In this document: positions 13,001-30,889 of the stretch, in pieces
Layout: every line of letters starts with the position of its first letter
Numbering within the stretch: position 1 is the first letter of the stretch
Translations under genes and position numbers: made by a program
Origin: Taeniopygia guttata
Lineage: Eukaryota > Chordata > Aves > Passeriformes > Estrildidae
Length of the DNA stretch: 64,000 bases
Assembly (NCBI RefSeq): GCF_048771995.1
Contig: NC_133032.1
Coordinates: 25,755,501-25,819,500, forward strand
Direction of reading: 5' to 3'
The notes under the pieces: model-generated
The model's input: the letters and a program-made list of their open reading frames with translations, nothing else
Told to the model about the DNA's origin: nothing
Databases searched by the model: none

Positions 13001-16000
13001 AGTCCTTATAGCCTTCCCCTCCGGGAATTTCTTGAAGCACACACACAAAAAAAAATTATATTGTATCACTTTTTCTACCACATCATGAGTTTTACTTCCA
13101 AATCTATACTCTGAGGAGAAAAAAACTCTCACCATCACTCTGCATTTTGCAGGGGCAAAAGGAGGTGCTAAATAAAGACTAAAAAAACAGGACTAAAGAG
13201 CAGGAGCATGGTCTCACCTCCCATCCAAAGCCACAAAGAAATTACTGTCTCTGCCAAGAGTACATTTTTTCACTATAATAGTTGCTACTGTAGGCCAGCA
13301 TTAGCCCAGATCTAGCACCTATCAATAGTGAACACCTGACATTCAGCTGGACAGGCTGAGGCTGCAGCCCCCTGCAAGGGACAGTGACAGGCAGTGCCAA
13401 GAAGCTTTTATGACAAGGGACAAGCTTTGGATAGGGCAAGGCAGGGAGCTGATACAGGAGAGAAGGAACAGACAGACAGGCAGGGTCCTGAAAGCCCTTG
13501 GAAGTGGCCCAGTAACAAACAGCTGAACCACTGGAGACACAGGAGTTCAGACAAGCCACAGAGCAAGGCTGGAGGCAAAGGAAGGCAAAAATAACCTATA
13601 AACCTATTTCAGAAAGGAAAGCAAGAGTTTGATGGGAGAAAGGGGAGTATTGCCCTGTAGGAACGATGCATATGTACTCATACAGCTATTTCAGTGTCAC
13701 CTTTTAGTAGGAGCAGATATTGTTTGTTGGACAGCAAATCCTTCCAAGGCCATGAAGCCAACCAAGAAATCCTTACCCAACCCTCACTCCCAGAAACTAT
13801 CCATTAAAAAGCTGCTCAGCAGTTCTCCCTCAGTGTTCTGCACCCCATTGCCCAGTGTAAGGCATGACGGTGACATTCCAAAGAAATCCAGCTCCACACA
13901 GGGCCAACCCGCCAGATGCCAGAGACACAGAGCTACCCCAGCAAGTCTGCAGAGTATTTAAGAAGCAGTTTGCTAAATTATACAAAGGGAATAATTTGCA
14001 ACGTAATGGTGTGTTTGCATTCTGAATATCTGATTTCCTGTTCAACAAATAACCTAAACACTCCCAACCAAATGAAATGTAGACAAGACTTAAAATGTTT
14101 GAAGAAAAGCACTCATCCAGAAAATTAAGGTCAACACGGAACAGATGGTGCCTCTGAAAAATGTGGCTTCAACATTTATCTTTATGTGAAATAAAAATCT
14201 TTTAAAAACCTCCGGCTGTTTGGTGACAGTCCTACTTGAAATATTGGACCTCGCACTCCATGGATAATAAAGAAGCACTAAAAAATGGCTTCAAAATACT
14301 AAATCTAAATAAAGTTCTCTCAACTAGTGTGCAATAAGATTTCTGTGGGCACGTAAATACATATCAATAAAATATAGATTCGAGCGCTTCTGTAACTGTC
14401 ATAAATATTGCAACTGCTCTTTCCATTTCCATAAATATGACCCACGACTCCCAGGTGAGAAGCTTTTTCATTTGCAGCAGTCAGGGGAAAAAAACGGTCC
14501 TTTCTTCTTTATCAAAGTCTTTTGAAAGGTTGAATTTGAAGCCCGGCACATGGGGAGCTGTGAACAACTTGTTACAGCGATGCATGAGACGCCTTCACCA
14601 GCCTCAGAGGACTCCAGCAATGGGATTGCAGGAAGATCCTGGTTATTCTTGAGGGCAGGCAATGTCACACCCAGCTGGGGAGGGAAACAGGGGCTCTAAT
14701 TGGGCAGGGCTGTAAATTACTTTGGTAATACAGAAAGCAGCTGGAACAAGCAGAAATAATGAGACAGAGCTGCCAAACACCCGAGGAGTAGTAACATGTT
14801 AAGGGACAATCGAGAAGAGGTCGAGCACTGGCAGGAGCAGCCGTGCAAGTACCCACAGGGCAAGGTAACAACAGGCAGGGGAAGGCTCCAGGGAAGCTCC
14901 TCCACTGAGAAGGTTTTCTCAGGACAGGTAAAAGAGAAGGCAGTCAGAGAAACCACAGAGCTGCACAGCAGGCAGCTCTCAAGTTACAAGAAACAAACAA
15001 ATGAAAAAACCCAAATCCAAAGCCCTCATATCCTGAGTGAACCAAATATTTCTGGGAGATGAGGTAACCTGTGGTACCTAAAAATACTGTCCTGTGGAGA
15101 CTTCCTCCTGTGCATCACCCTGCTGACAGGCTGTTACTTCTGATCACAGGCTGCACACAGCACCTGAAGCTAATCCCTTAAGCCAATTCCTCAGAGCCAC
15201 CTGCGTGCCTGGACTGAAGAAGAAGCCTCACCAGCTTTGGCCATCAAAGCAGCCACAGCCATAGAAGGAGCCATTTGTTCATACCACCCAAACTAAATCA
15301 CAATTAGCCCAGTGACAACAGGCCACTGAAGCACATCCTCAAAACCATGAGGTAATTACAGATCTACCATCAGTTCTTGTTTCCCAGTCACCAGACGTCC
15401 AAGAGCACAACCATGATCAATGCACCTCTTTTTTCCAGTGAGGCTTCCAGACATTTACATCTACTAGAAATACCCAGATTTTTGCAACTTGAGCCTTCAG
15501 GTCCAGCACTGATGAAGTTGCACAGTGAGCTTCTGCAAATCCACCTGGCTAAAAAGACTACAGGAAGCTAATTGCAGCAATTTTCCTGAGCTGACATATC
15601 CTTCTAATTGGCTTCATGATACTGACTTACTGACGTTTTGAGTCCCACTTCCTCTAGAAATTACCTCTGATTCCCCATACTACTGGGGAAAATAAGCTTA
15701 GCAATAACATTTAGACTCACTGTCCCTAGCAATAGGCCCTGCCATCAGTAAAGCACAGCCCAAATGAAACCAGACTGGGCATTCCAGGGAAACACTTGCG
15801 AGAAGTTTCTTGCTTCAAGGTCATCCCAACCCACATCACAGACAGCTCTGATAAGCAACAGCACAACAGCTCACCAGAGACTTAAAAACAGTAGAGAGCT
15901 TATGAAGTTCTTTCTGTCCCTACCTAAGGCTTTTTAAAACTGAAATAGATATTTTATTTCCTTCTAAAAGAAGGTTGTGTTGATTTTGTTGGTCCTATTG

Positions 16001-16190
16001 AATAGTCAACTGCTGCTGCTGCACATAGAAATGTCTAGCTCCATCAGGCCTCAACTCACTATTTCTAAAAATAAAGTAAGTAATAATAATTTGTTCCTCC
16101 AGCACCTGGTGTTTAAACTCATTTCTTGGCAACTTCTGTTCTCAGCATTTAAACATTTTTCATATTCACCTTAAGTCTGGCAGCAATATT
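10090..16190. other. intergenic, no gene recognised
   Basis: No exon or intact repeat found. The AT-rich part at about 14,130-14,540 contains MEF2-like strings (CATAAATATGA) and reads like candidate conserved non-coding DNA. Confidence 0.5.
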
Positions 16191-16199
16191 GGTTATCCT

Positions 16200-16610
16200 T
16201 CTCCGCCTCACTAATAATTTGGTTGATGGCATGCAGGTGGGTCTTATAATTAAAAAACCCATTTGCAAAGTTTGCATTAGGTGATCTGAAAAAATAGAGC
16301 ACTCCTTTCAAAGGTTAAATAAGTAAGCTGCAGAGCTCCATGAAAATATTGCATAATTTAGGGATAAAAATAGTTTTGCTTTATTCAAGCTAGGCTGGAT
16401 AGGTAGATTTTTATTGCAATCAGCCTAAACCTCATCTCTCCAAGTTACATGCTCAAGTTGATTATAGAAAATTAAATTTAGTATTAATCAAGCTAGAAAG
16501 AAGGAAATTACAAAAATTAAGCTAATGCATAAATCATTGAAAAGAATGGTGGAGCCAGCTGGCGATCATTTAATGCATCTTCATCTTGTCCCACACCAGA
16601 ACCAATTCCC
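16200..16610. promoter_or_regulatory. candidate conserved non-coding element (by texture only)
   Basis: About 400 bp of AT-rich, non-repetitive sequence dense in homeodomain-like TAAT/ATTA cores and octamer-like strings (ATTTGCAAAG, TTTGCATTAGG, TAATGCATAA). It has no open frame of note. This is a by-eye suggestion; only alignment to other birds can decide. Confidence 0.25.
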
Positions 16611-16619
16611 CCCCTCCCC

Positions 16620-19600
16620 AAGCCACTCTTGACAGTTATTGTCCAACTTTCCAAAATTTACCCACAACACAGGTACCAGAAGCCACTAGTCAGAGCCCTG
16701 CAGGGCCCCACCAGCCCTTTTGCTCCAGGCCTTGCCTTGGCACCCCCCAGCCATCCTGATTTGGGGTATCCCCCACCCCTGCCCCAGCTGGCAGGGCCCA
16801 GGAAGGCAGCTCTTCCCAGTTCCACTGATAGGTCACTTGGCACCACTGGAAGAAAAAAGAGCAAACCCAAAAGGGCAAGTCCAATTACCTAATTACAAAG
16901 GATCCAGGCTTAGAAATATATATTTGAAAAAGTTTCCTGATTTAGAAAGAATTCTACATATTAGTTGTGCCTTTCATCTTCTCCACACCATCCACACGAT
17001 AAATTACAAATTAAGCATCTGACAGATCTGTACTACAGATCCCAGTTTTACAGATGAGAAATTACTGCCTGCATAGGACCTGATCCAAATTGTCCTTGAA
17101 GTTAGTGGGATCTCCCAGTGAGCCCCATGGGTCGTAGGGGGTTCCATATTTCCCAAATTGCTGTCCAGTACTTTGCAAAGCCACTTCATCCACTGGACAC
17201 AAACCCAAAGAAAGCTTGGTAGAGGGCTCTGCTGACACACTACAACCAACATGCTATTACAGTTCCATAGAGTCACAGCTGATGGTGCATTAAGCCAATT
17301 TTGTCTTTTATATGCAAATTTATTAAACATGGAGCAGCCAGTCAGCCCTACTATCCCCTTTACACAGCCAAAACCATACCATTTAAACCTGTATAATAAG
17401 GAAACATTTAGCTCTGAAGATACATTTAGAGAACAAAAGTTTTCTTCTCGGAGCTACATCCTGATGTTTTCTTCCTTCCCTAATCTTACTTGTTAGGACA
17501 TGTACAAATCCAGACAGTCTTAATCAGCTGGGGGTGTGGGAGGGCAGTTTCAGATGAAGCTCTTACGACTGCATTGTTTTCTTTATGAGAAAAAAAAAAA
17601 AAAAATCAGCAACTTAGAGAAATTAAAAACCTAAGTGAAGTCCTTAAGAGTTCCCCTTAGTCACTTCCAAACTTTTTTTCCTAATCCCTTTGAACTCCAG
17701 TAGTTTAATCAACAGCTTGTTTAGGATTAATCTTCTCATCCCAATTACATACACACACACACACACACAGACAAACATCCATCACAGAATAAATTAAAAA
17801 GCAGAATCCCCATAAAGAGCCGTAACAATTTCACATTCTCTGGAAGCAAGAATAAAGGACTCAGTAAGACAAAGGCTGAAGACAGAAAGAGCATCTCTTA
17901 ATGAGTTCCTGGGGCCCCTGTGCTCCTCACCCCGCAGCGCTGCAGTCAGGGGCAGACCTGGCTGGGGCACAGCTGGCAGGAGCTCCACTGCAGCCATAAC
18001 TGAGCTCAGCAGCTCCGGGCTGGGCAGTCCCAGCCCTGCAGCCTCCCCAGGAGCATGCACGGGTGCATGCAATTCCCCAGATTCACTGACCAGCTGCCAG
18101 CAAGGGCTGCAGGGAGGCTGCAAGGCACCTCCCGGGATGCCGTGGGAAAGCACCGCCGGACACACGCACGCAGTGCAAATACAAATAACTGCTCGGCTCG
18201 GGGATTAAGGACAAGGAGCGTGTTTGACTGGGCACAGCTACAAGCATTAGAGAAATAAGGGAGCGACCTGGCAGGTGAAAACACATGGGCCGTGAAGGAG
18301 CCCAGGAGACTTCCCCAGAAACACTCCCAACCCCGTTGCTTTTACTACTTCCTAGTCCTATAAAAGTACTTCTGGAGTTACCTAAAAAACCTGCCTTACA
18401 GTGAGGAAAAGACCCCTTGTTTCAGGAGTATGTACATGAGCTGCAGAAGATGGCCACAGCAGCCAGGTCATTACAAGACACAAGGTTCAATGTCTGTGAA
18501 AAACCTAAGGGGTTTCAGGGAGCAGCAGCTGTCTCCTGCACACTGCCCTGGCCGGAGAACACGGTGGACAGCCCTGCAGTGCCGCTATGGGGGCTGGCTG
18601 TGCAGACACTGCACTGAGGTAGAGAAGGTGTTTGGTACCACCCATCAGGGCTTTGCAGAAGCAGCACTCACTGCAGACACCCTTCCTGGGATTTGTGATG
18701 CTAAAGATGAGCCTTATTTGGAGAGCACAGGACTGCAACCTGCCAGTTTCAAGTTAAGGCCAAAATTAAATAAACAAGTTGTGAAGGCAGATTACATTTC
18801 AGGCACTGCATTTTGGTCCAGTATTTATATTTGTTCTTATAGCACCGTCCCATTTTCACTGTGGACATGGGGTGACTTTCTCCTGTACCCAAAGTTATGC
18901 ATACTGTACAGGACTGCTTTGCCACTTTCAAATCAAGGTGATTCATGCAGAGGATGGACAGAAAAAACAGATGGCAGCAGAAATACGGCAGAACTTTTTC
19001 CACTGCCACTCTGCCATCAGTCCTTGTCCTGGGGCAGGTAGGAGAGGGGGAGCTGTTGTCAGGTGATGAGAAAAGGGCATCTTGTGATTCAAGTGTATGG
19101 GGACTACTCAGCAGCACTTCAGCACTGTGCAGTTTGTGTCTGGGTACATGAACACCTTTTTTCCTTTGGAAATTTGTATTATCCAGAATGAGACTATCCT
19201 AAGTGCAGCCTAACCATTAATAGGAAAACATCTGTAAAGAGACTCCTTGACCTCATCACCGAGCACTGAGAACTGCCTTAGCATGTCACAGTAATTCACA
19301 ACTGCTTGTTTGCACAGAGATGTGTGTGTCTGTGTCTCTGAACCAAGGTGGTATGATCCCAACAGCTGCAAGGCTCCCAGATTCCTCTGCAAGCTGAGCG
19401 CTCACTATCTTGACACTGATACCTCTGAGGAAAACAACTTTTGTCACAGGTTCAGTGGAAGATCAGAGGACCTTGAAAAATTATATTTAAGTTCATGTCC
19501 ATTTCAGGGCACAGACTTCCCCTGCAAAGAAGTAAAAATTTATTAATAAACTGCAATAGTTTAATGTAAGAAACAGGAAAGCAGGAATGTTACTAACCTT

Positions 19601-20970
19601 GAGAATGTGAAGACCAGTCTCTTGCTTTCTTTCCTCCTGACTGCACATCAATCATCCACTTCACTGCAGGGTTTTACTCTTGTGCTTCTTATTAGCATTA
19701 ATCATATCATTTTTTAGTTGGAATTTGTGAACAAGTATTCTGTTTATTAGCTTAATAAAAGCTCAGATGCATAGAGCTACAAACATCAGGCACCTCAGCA
19801 CACACTTAACACAGGATTGACCTTGATTTTAACTTCTTTATGCCAGAGAAGACCACCAGTGTGCACTTGAGATCCACACTGGAATAGTCCAATGAACACA
19901 GACCCCACCATGCCATCACCTGCACGGTTCACTTTGCTAACGTTACAGCTCCTACTGACTGGGCAGCATGGCTCTCACACCATACTTACATCTTATGTAC
20001 CTCTGGAACATATCACAGATACTTCCTGGGTTTAGAAGTCCTCTGGGCTTCCTTCTCACAAGCATATCTTATGTCTTAGAGCAACACTGCAGAAGAAGGT
20101 TCTCCATGCATCTAGACTATACATCACATTTATTTAAACAAGTAAGTAATTAAATGCCCCTGAGTTACATGTCACCTCCTTACACCATTTCCCCAGAAAT
20201 GCCTGCTTTCTGCTTCACCAATGACAAGAATTCTTCCACAGCAGCATGCAGAGGGGATCTCCTGAGGCATGCCACCCTCTTGTGTCCAAAACAAGTTTCA
20301 CTAGTTCCACATGGAAGTACCAGGAAAGCACTTTACCAAAGTACAGACATACAGCCCTCAGGTGTCTCGGCACACAGGTCTCTCAACCTCCCTTCAGCAC
20401 TCTGTCGTTGCTGATGCTTGCATTTCAAAGTTCAGTATTTCACACCAAGCAGGGAACTTGCACCAATTAGAAGCAATTTTTAACAGACCACGATAGAGTA
20501 CCAAAAGCAAAAAGTATCAAATGTAAACAACTTGTAAACATTAGTAACACATCGGTAGATTCGAGTAACATGAATGACCACAGAGACAACTCACAATTCA
20601 AAAACAGCCTTTTGTCATGAAGTCTTTATGGCTTGACAGAAAGAAAGTTAGATTTGTTTTTGATGTGGTTAGTGCAATTTTTTTTTTATTTGAGAGGTCA
20701 GTTAAGAAGAGTTAAACAGATGAATCCAGTATGACACCTCAGTTTACGAGTTGCTGATCTGAAATATGGCACTGGACTCTCATCTAGAGTCAAGGCATTT
20801 GTGATCTCAGAAATAAAACCAGCTACTTGTCTCCCAGGATATGGAGAGAGCTCTTCAAGGGATAATTCATGTTTCATATAAAATAGAGGAAGGAAAGCTT
20901 AACAGCATCACAAGTGCAGCTGTGTGCTTGGCCAGTACCTCTGCAATCCACATATACAGCTTCATCTAAT
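16620..20970. other. intergenic, no gene recognised
   Basis: No exon recognised. It contains a poly-A run (about 17,588-17,605), a CA dinucleotide run (about 17,749-17,768) and a modest CpG cluster around 18,110-18,240. Open frames up to 203 codons (18,430-19,041) have no recognisable domain. Confidence 0.5.
17749..17768. repeat. (CA)n microsatellite
   Basis: About ten CA units, flanked by ATTACATA and GACAAACAT. Likely polymorphic. Confidence 0.85.
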
Positions 20971-20976
20971 ACACAA

Positions 20977-20982
20977 TTTATT
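20977..20982 (-). terminator. candidate NABP1 polyadenylation signal
   Basis: A minus-strand AATAAA lies about 0.9 kb downstream of the NABP1 stop codon. It would give a 3' UTR of roughly 0.9 kb. A variant ATTAAA lies nearer (about 21,623-21,628) and further AATAAA sites lie beyond about 20,690. The site actually used cannot be told without transcript data. Confidence 0.3.
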
Positions 20983-21883
20983 CGGAGAAGTGAATGAAGG
21001 AAGGAGGAGTAGGCAGACTCATTGAAGAGATGGGTAATGCAGCATTTGAGAACAGTCCACTCCTGGAAATCCAGGCTCCTGCAAAGTAACCTTGGGCTTT
21101 TACGCAAGGAAAGGCTACAAAAAGCGCATCTCCCAACACTGTCTGAATTTAGATCCTCCTATTCTGCTATCTCATGCAAAGCAAGAACCACTATCCATGC
21201 TTCTATCCAAAGCAAAAATCATTGTCACTTTCCTTGACAGTGATAATGGTGTTTAGAGAGAATTTTTCAAGTAGTGTACACCTTTCTGGAATCAGGATCA
21301 AGCTTCACAACACTCACCGCATCTTCAGCTTTGATCCAAGCTACCCATTCCCTGATTCCAGAGGCACCACTAGGTCTGGCACCACCATTTCCTTACACTT
21401 ATTGCTTCAGAAGCTATATTCATTCCCAGGACACCTAGCTCACACGAGAGTGCTTTTGCTCTTCCTTCATTTCTCTTCCCATACGAAGAGCTCCCGTTAT
21501 CCCTCACGGAATTCAAGACATGTGTGTACAGGACAGAGTAGACCTATTAAGGCTACATGGCTGACCAACAGAAATACATGTATGTAACTGAAATTTTCTT
21601 CTGTTTAGCAAAGGGCACTGAGTTTTAATTGAGATATTTTCACCTGTGACCCTTACTTCCTCATATCCACCTTCTCCCCATACCCCCTTTATGTACGGGG
21701 AAGACTCACTGTGCTTCCCTGATGCAAAACAAGAAATAGATCACATCAAGTTTGCTCCATACACCAAAAGGTTAAAAAAAACCAAAGGACAAACTGGTTC
21801 ACAGTTAACTATAAATAAAAGTGCAGTAAGTGTTCAAGTAGAGTGTAGAGTTTAAGCGAGCTGTACAACCACATTTGGCATAG

Positions 21884-27955
<6,072 letters not shown>

Positions 27956-27959
<4 letters not shown>

Positions 27960-28009
27960 GCTGCGGCCGGCGCGGGGGTGACGGCTAGCGGGGCGGGCCG
28001 AGCCCGCAT
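27956..28009 (-). CDS. upstream ORF (17 codons) in the NABP1 leader
   Basis: A minus-strand ATG at 28009-28007 (G at -3) opens a 17-codon frame, [17 protein letters not shown]. Its TGA stop at 27958-27956 overlaps the NABP1 start codon as ATGA. It lies inside the 5' UTR predicted from the TATA box. It may reduce or couple NABP1 translation; no peptide function is implied. Confidence 0.4.
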
Positions 28010-28223
28010 CCCGCGGGGGAGCAGAAGCAGAGCGGGGCCGGGCGGGGGGGGGCACCGGTGACCCTCACAGGGGACAGGGACACGAGCACCGAGGGGCTGT
28101 GCGGTGACTGTGCGGCACGCCCGACCCCCACCGCTCCCTCTCCACACCGACACCACCAGCACAGCTCCCACCCCGCCTCCCTCTCCCGCCGGCACTGAGG
28201 AGCACACGTGCGCCGCGCTCCGC

Positions 28224-28229
28224 TTTATA
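28224..28229 (-). promoter_or_regulatory. NABP1: TATA box of NABP1
   Basis: On the minus strand, CCGGTATAAAGCGG contains TATAAA at 28229-28224. About 33 bases downstream, at about 28,196, lies CCTCAGTG, which fits an initiator. This predicts a 5' UTR of about 237 bases ahead of the ATG at 27,959. The match and spacing are seen in the sequence; use of this start site is inferred. Confidence 0.6.
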
Positions 28230-28349
28230 CCGGCCGGGCGCCACCAACCCGGGCGCCGGGAGGGGGCGGTTGCGGCGAATGGAATCGTCCGGGGCACGCG
28301 GAGCTCCGGGAGTGGGTAACGGGCGGGCGCGAGCCGGCGCCGCGCGCTG

Positions 28350-28375
28350 ATTGGCCAACGCTGCCGCCGCCATCT
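28350..28375 (-). promoter_or_regulatory. NABP1: CCAAT box and YY1-type element upstream of NABP1
   Basis: The minus strand reads AAGATGGCGGCGGCAG at 28375-28361, a match to the YY1 core (AAGATGGCGGC). It is followed by GGCCAATCAG, whose CCAAT at 28354-28350 fits NF-Y. Relative to the TATA-predicted start these lie at about -179 and -155. YY1 elements in this orientation often lie just inside transcripts, so a second, more upstream start near 28,380 is possible. Confidence 0.5.
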
Positions 28376-28639
28376 TCTCCTTCCCGGGGCGCTGCCGCTG
28401 TTGGGTTGGGGCTGCCCGCTTGGGTGTGCTCCGTGTGCTCGGGTGTGTTCCCTCCGCTCGCCCTGCCGCCTCTCAGCCCCTCGGCTTCCCCTCAGCTTCC
28501 CCTCAGCCCCTCGCCCACCCACTGCCCTTCCTCCGGGCAGCAGCCCCGCGGCGCCCCGAGAGCAGCTGCTGCGGCGCCGCGGAGTAAGGGAGCCTTTCGC
28601 TGCCCTTCCGCGCCATTTTAAGCCCCGGCTGTAACACTG

Positions 28640-30250
28640 AGAGGAGCCTGGTCACAGGTTTCCCTGAGGGCGATTTCCTGGCGGTTCAGCCCTACCTCAC
28701 TAGGGATAAAGAAATAAAGATTTGTGAGTTATTTTTTTGTTTTCCTGAAGAGATTTGATGTTGGTTTCCACCACGCAGAAAAGGCTGGTGTCAGGTGTGG
28801 GGCACCTCAGGGTTTGGCAGGGCTACACAGCACCATCCTGCCCCTGACATGTAGGGAAAGCCAGGGGTTGTGCAGGAGCCTGCTTTAAGCCTTCCTGTGC
28901 TCAAAATGTGAGCCTAGATCGTGATAAACACGAAAAAGGTTTCTCAAAGGATCTGAATTCTGCTGCCAGTTTCTAGAGGATATGTGTTACTCCCTTGAGC
29001 TTGGCTGTAGGCAGAGTGTAAAATACGAGGGAAGGGCAGCTTCTCCAGGCAAGAAGCCATGGAGGTGGTGGACAAGTCCCCACAGGCATTCTGACTCCCT
29101 TGGCTGGTGGGTCCCAAGGAAATAACTGTGCCACAGAGCAGCCCAAACACGTGCAGGTGGTCCTGTAAGCAGCTCTCCCCCTCAGGAAGGGTATTAGAGC
29201 AGGGTGTGTGCGCTGCTGCTCCTTGTCAGAGCCAAACCGAGCTAGCTGGGCTTTCCCTTTCTATTTGTGCGAGCAGAAATCCAGAGATGACAGCAGTTGT
29301 GAAATGCCTGGCCACACATTCTGCCACACGGGAGCTCTGGCCCAAGGAATTCTGAGCAATATTTGTGTGTAGGCAGCAGAGCAGCATTGCTGGGTGCCAC
29401 TCAGGGCTCAGAATGAAATATACTGCAGGAATCTGAGAGTTTGCTTAAAGCCCCCCAAGAGCTCAATCCACTTCTCTACTGAACCCTTCAGTGAGTGCGG
29501 ATGAGGGAAATGACAGACTCCCTCAGGGGCCTATCCTCTGGTGGGATCTATAATACGGTAGCACTAAAACTTTCAGAGTCATCAACTGTATTTCAGTACA
29601 TGAATGGCTTTAATTTAGTCACTTGGGAAAGATTTCAAACCAAACTCTAGGAATGACAGTGTCTCTAGCAAAGGTTGGACAAAAATACTTTTACCTTTAT
29701 TTAGAACTGGTAACAGTTTTTCATACATAGGTGGTTTTTCCGCCTTCACTTCTTCCTTTTGTCTGCCACATCTATTTAGAGCCCTTGGAAAGAATAATTT
29801 TGTATCCTGTGTTTTCAGCCCCAAGTATAATAGATTTGAGGAGAACCCTTCAATTTTCAAGGAAACCCCCCCCCAAAACAACCAGTTAAGAAAGTTTATT
29901 CACATTATGAAAAGCCTTGAGCAGAAAGGAAGTCACAAGTGTGGTTAGCTGGAAAGCAGAAAACACAAAAACACTTCACCAAGAGCATTTGTGTGCTGTG
30001 GTGTATCACCGGTGAGGTGGTTTCGGGTGAACATCTGTCCAGGAAGGCAAGTGCTGGTGCCCCAGAGGGGCAGAGGACACCAGATGTGGGCTCCAAGCCA
30101 GCTTACAGCCAGCACACCTGGAAATGCTGCACCAGGCCTGCAGCAGGGAGCGCAGGAACCAGCAGCAAGCATGGAGGAACTGGATTTATTTTATACCAAG
30201 GTTTCTTCTGAAGCTGCTAGGAAGAGATTTGAGCTAGAAATGACAACACA
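28640..30250. other. upstream flank of NABP1, no gene recognised
   Basis: No exon of a known gene. A consensus-like plus-strand donor (GGA|GTAAGG) at 28,584 in the island could belong to a divergent non-coding transcript, but no matching downstream exon is evident. Confidence 0.4.
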
Positions 30251-30254
30251 GCGG

Positions 30255-30640
30255 GAGGGGCCCAAGCAATCTAGGCAAGTTCAGGAGCACACTGACAACT
30301 CCCTGGCATGGCTGATCGAGGAACTAATCAGCAAGGGTGCTCTGCTGGACCTCAGAATCAGAGAAGAACTGCTTGCAAATGTGAAGGTGGGTCAGTATTT
30401 GGTCCAGTGCCTGCGAGACAGTGGAGTTCAGGACCCTGAGAGGGGATAGTGGCACAAAAGGTAAGAAAACTCTGATTTTGAAGAGCAGACTTTGGCCTCT
30501 TCAGGGATCTGCTTGTGACATGGTTCTGGAGATCACAGCATCCAGAAAAGCTGCCTGGTTTTCCAAGATTACCTGCAGGTGCTGCCAAGGTCCATCCGCA
30601 GCACAGAGAACAAGAGGGAGGCAGACAGTCTCAGTAGTGC
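30255..30640 (+). mobile_element. CR1 LINE fragment, ORF2 segment between endonuclease and reverse transcriptase
   Basis: The plus-strand frame contains GPKQSRQ and, further on, EELISKGALLDL and NVKVG. These match the CR1 ORF2 region that in intact elements reads like KQSRRF...GALLDLVLTN...DVKVGG. After a frameshift, VEFRTLRG continues the match (CR1: MVEFRILRG). The DNA then follows the CR1 stretch for DFRRADFGLFRDLL and the next domain, with stops and shifts. It is a decayed, non-coding relic. Confidence 0.8.
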
Positions 30641-30700
30641 ACACTGACAGGGTGAGACACACAAGCTGAAACACCAGATACACCAGATTCCACCTGAACA

Positions 30701-30703
<3 letters not shown>

Positions 30704-30738
<35 letters not shown>
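30704..30738 (+). repeat. 35-base poly-T tract
   Basis: An uninterrupted run of 35 T lies between two plus-strand CR1 pieces. It could be the A tail of something inserted on the minus strand, or simple slippage. No body of an inserted element is recognisable next to it. Confidence 0.9.
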
Positions 30739-30741
<3 letters not shown>

Positions 30742-30767
30742 GTGAGAATGCCCCAAAACAAGTCAGT

Positions 30768-30884
30768 TGTGCAGAAAGGTGGTGGAATCTCACTCCATAA
30801 AGATACTCAAAACCCAACTGGACACCATCCTTGGCAACCTGTGCTAGATCACCAACCAATTTCATTGATTCTGTGATTCTGTGA
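30768..30884 (+). mobile_element. CR1 LINE 3' end
   Basis: GGTGGTGGAATCTCACTCC, then an ACTCAAAACCC...CTGGACACCATCCTTGG...CAACCTGTGCTAG segment, matches the CR1 3' region. It ends in the diagnostic tail ATTCTGTGATTCTGTG. The usual stretch before the tail is shortened. It is probably the same element as the ORF2 piece about 130 bp upstream, with an internal deletion. Confidence 0.85.
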
Positions 30885-30889
30885 AATAT

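Noticed and set aside
30171-30449. 92-codon plus-strand ORF with a good start context, a nearby splice donor and a position just upstream of NABP1; first taken as a possible new divergent gene
   Set aside because: Its residues GPKQSRQ, GALLDL and NVKVG match the CR1 ORF2 linker, the match continues in another frame (VEFRTLRG), and a CR1 3' tail follows on the same strand. It is a LINE relic.
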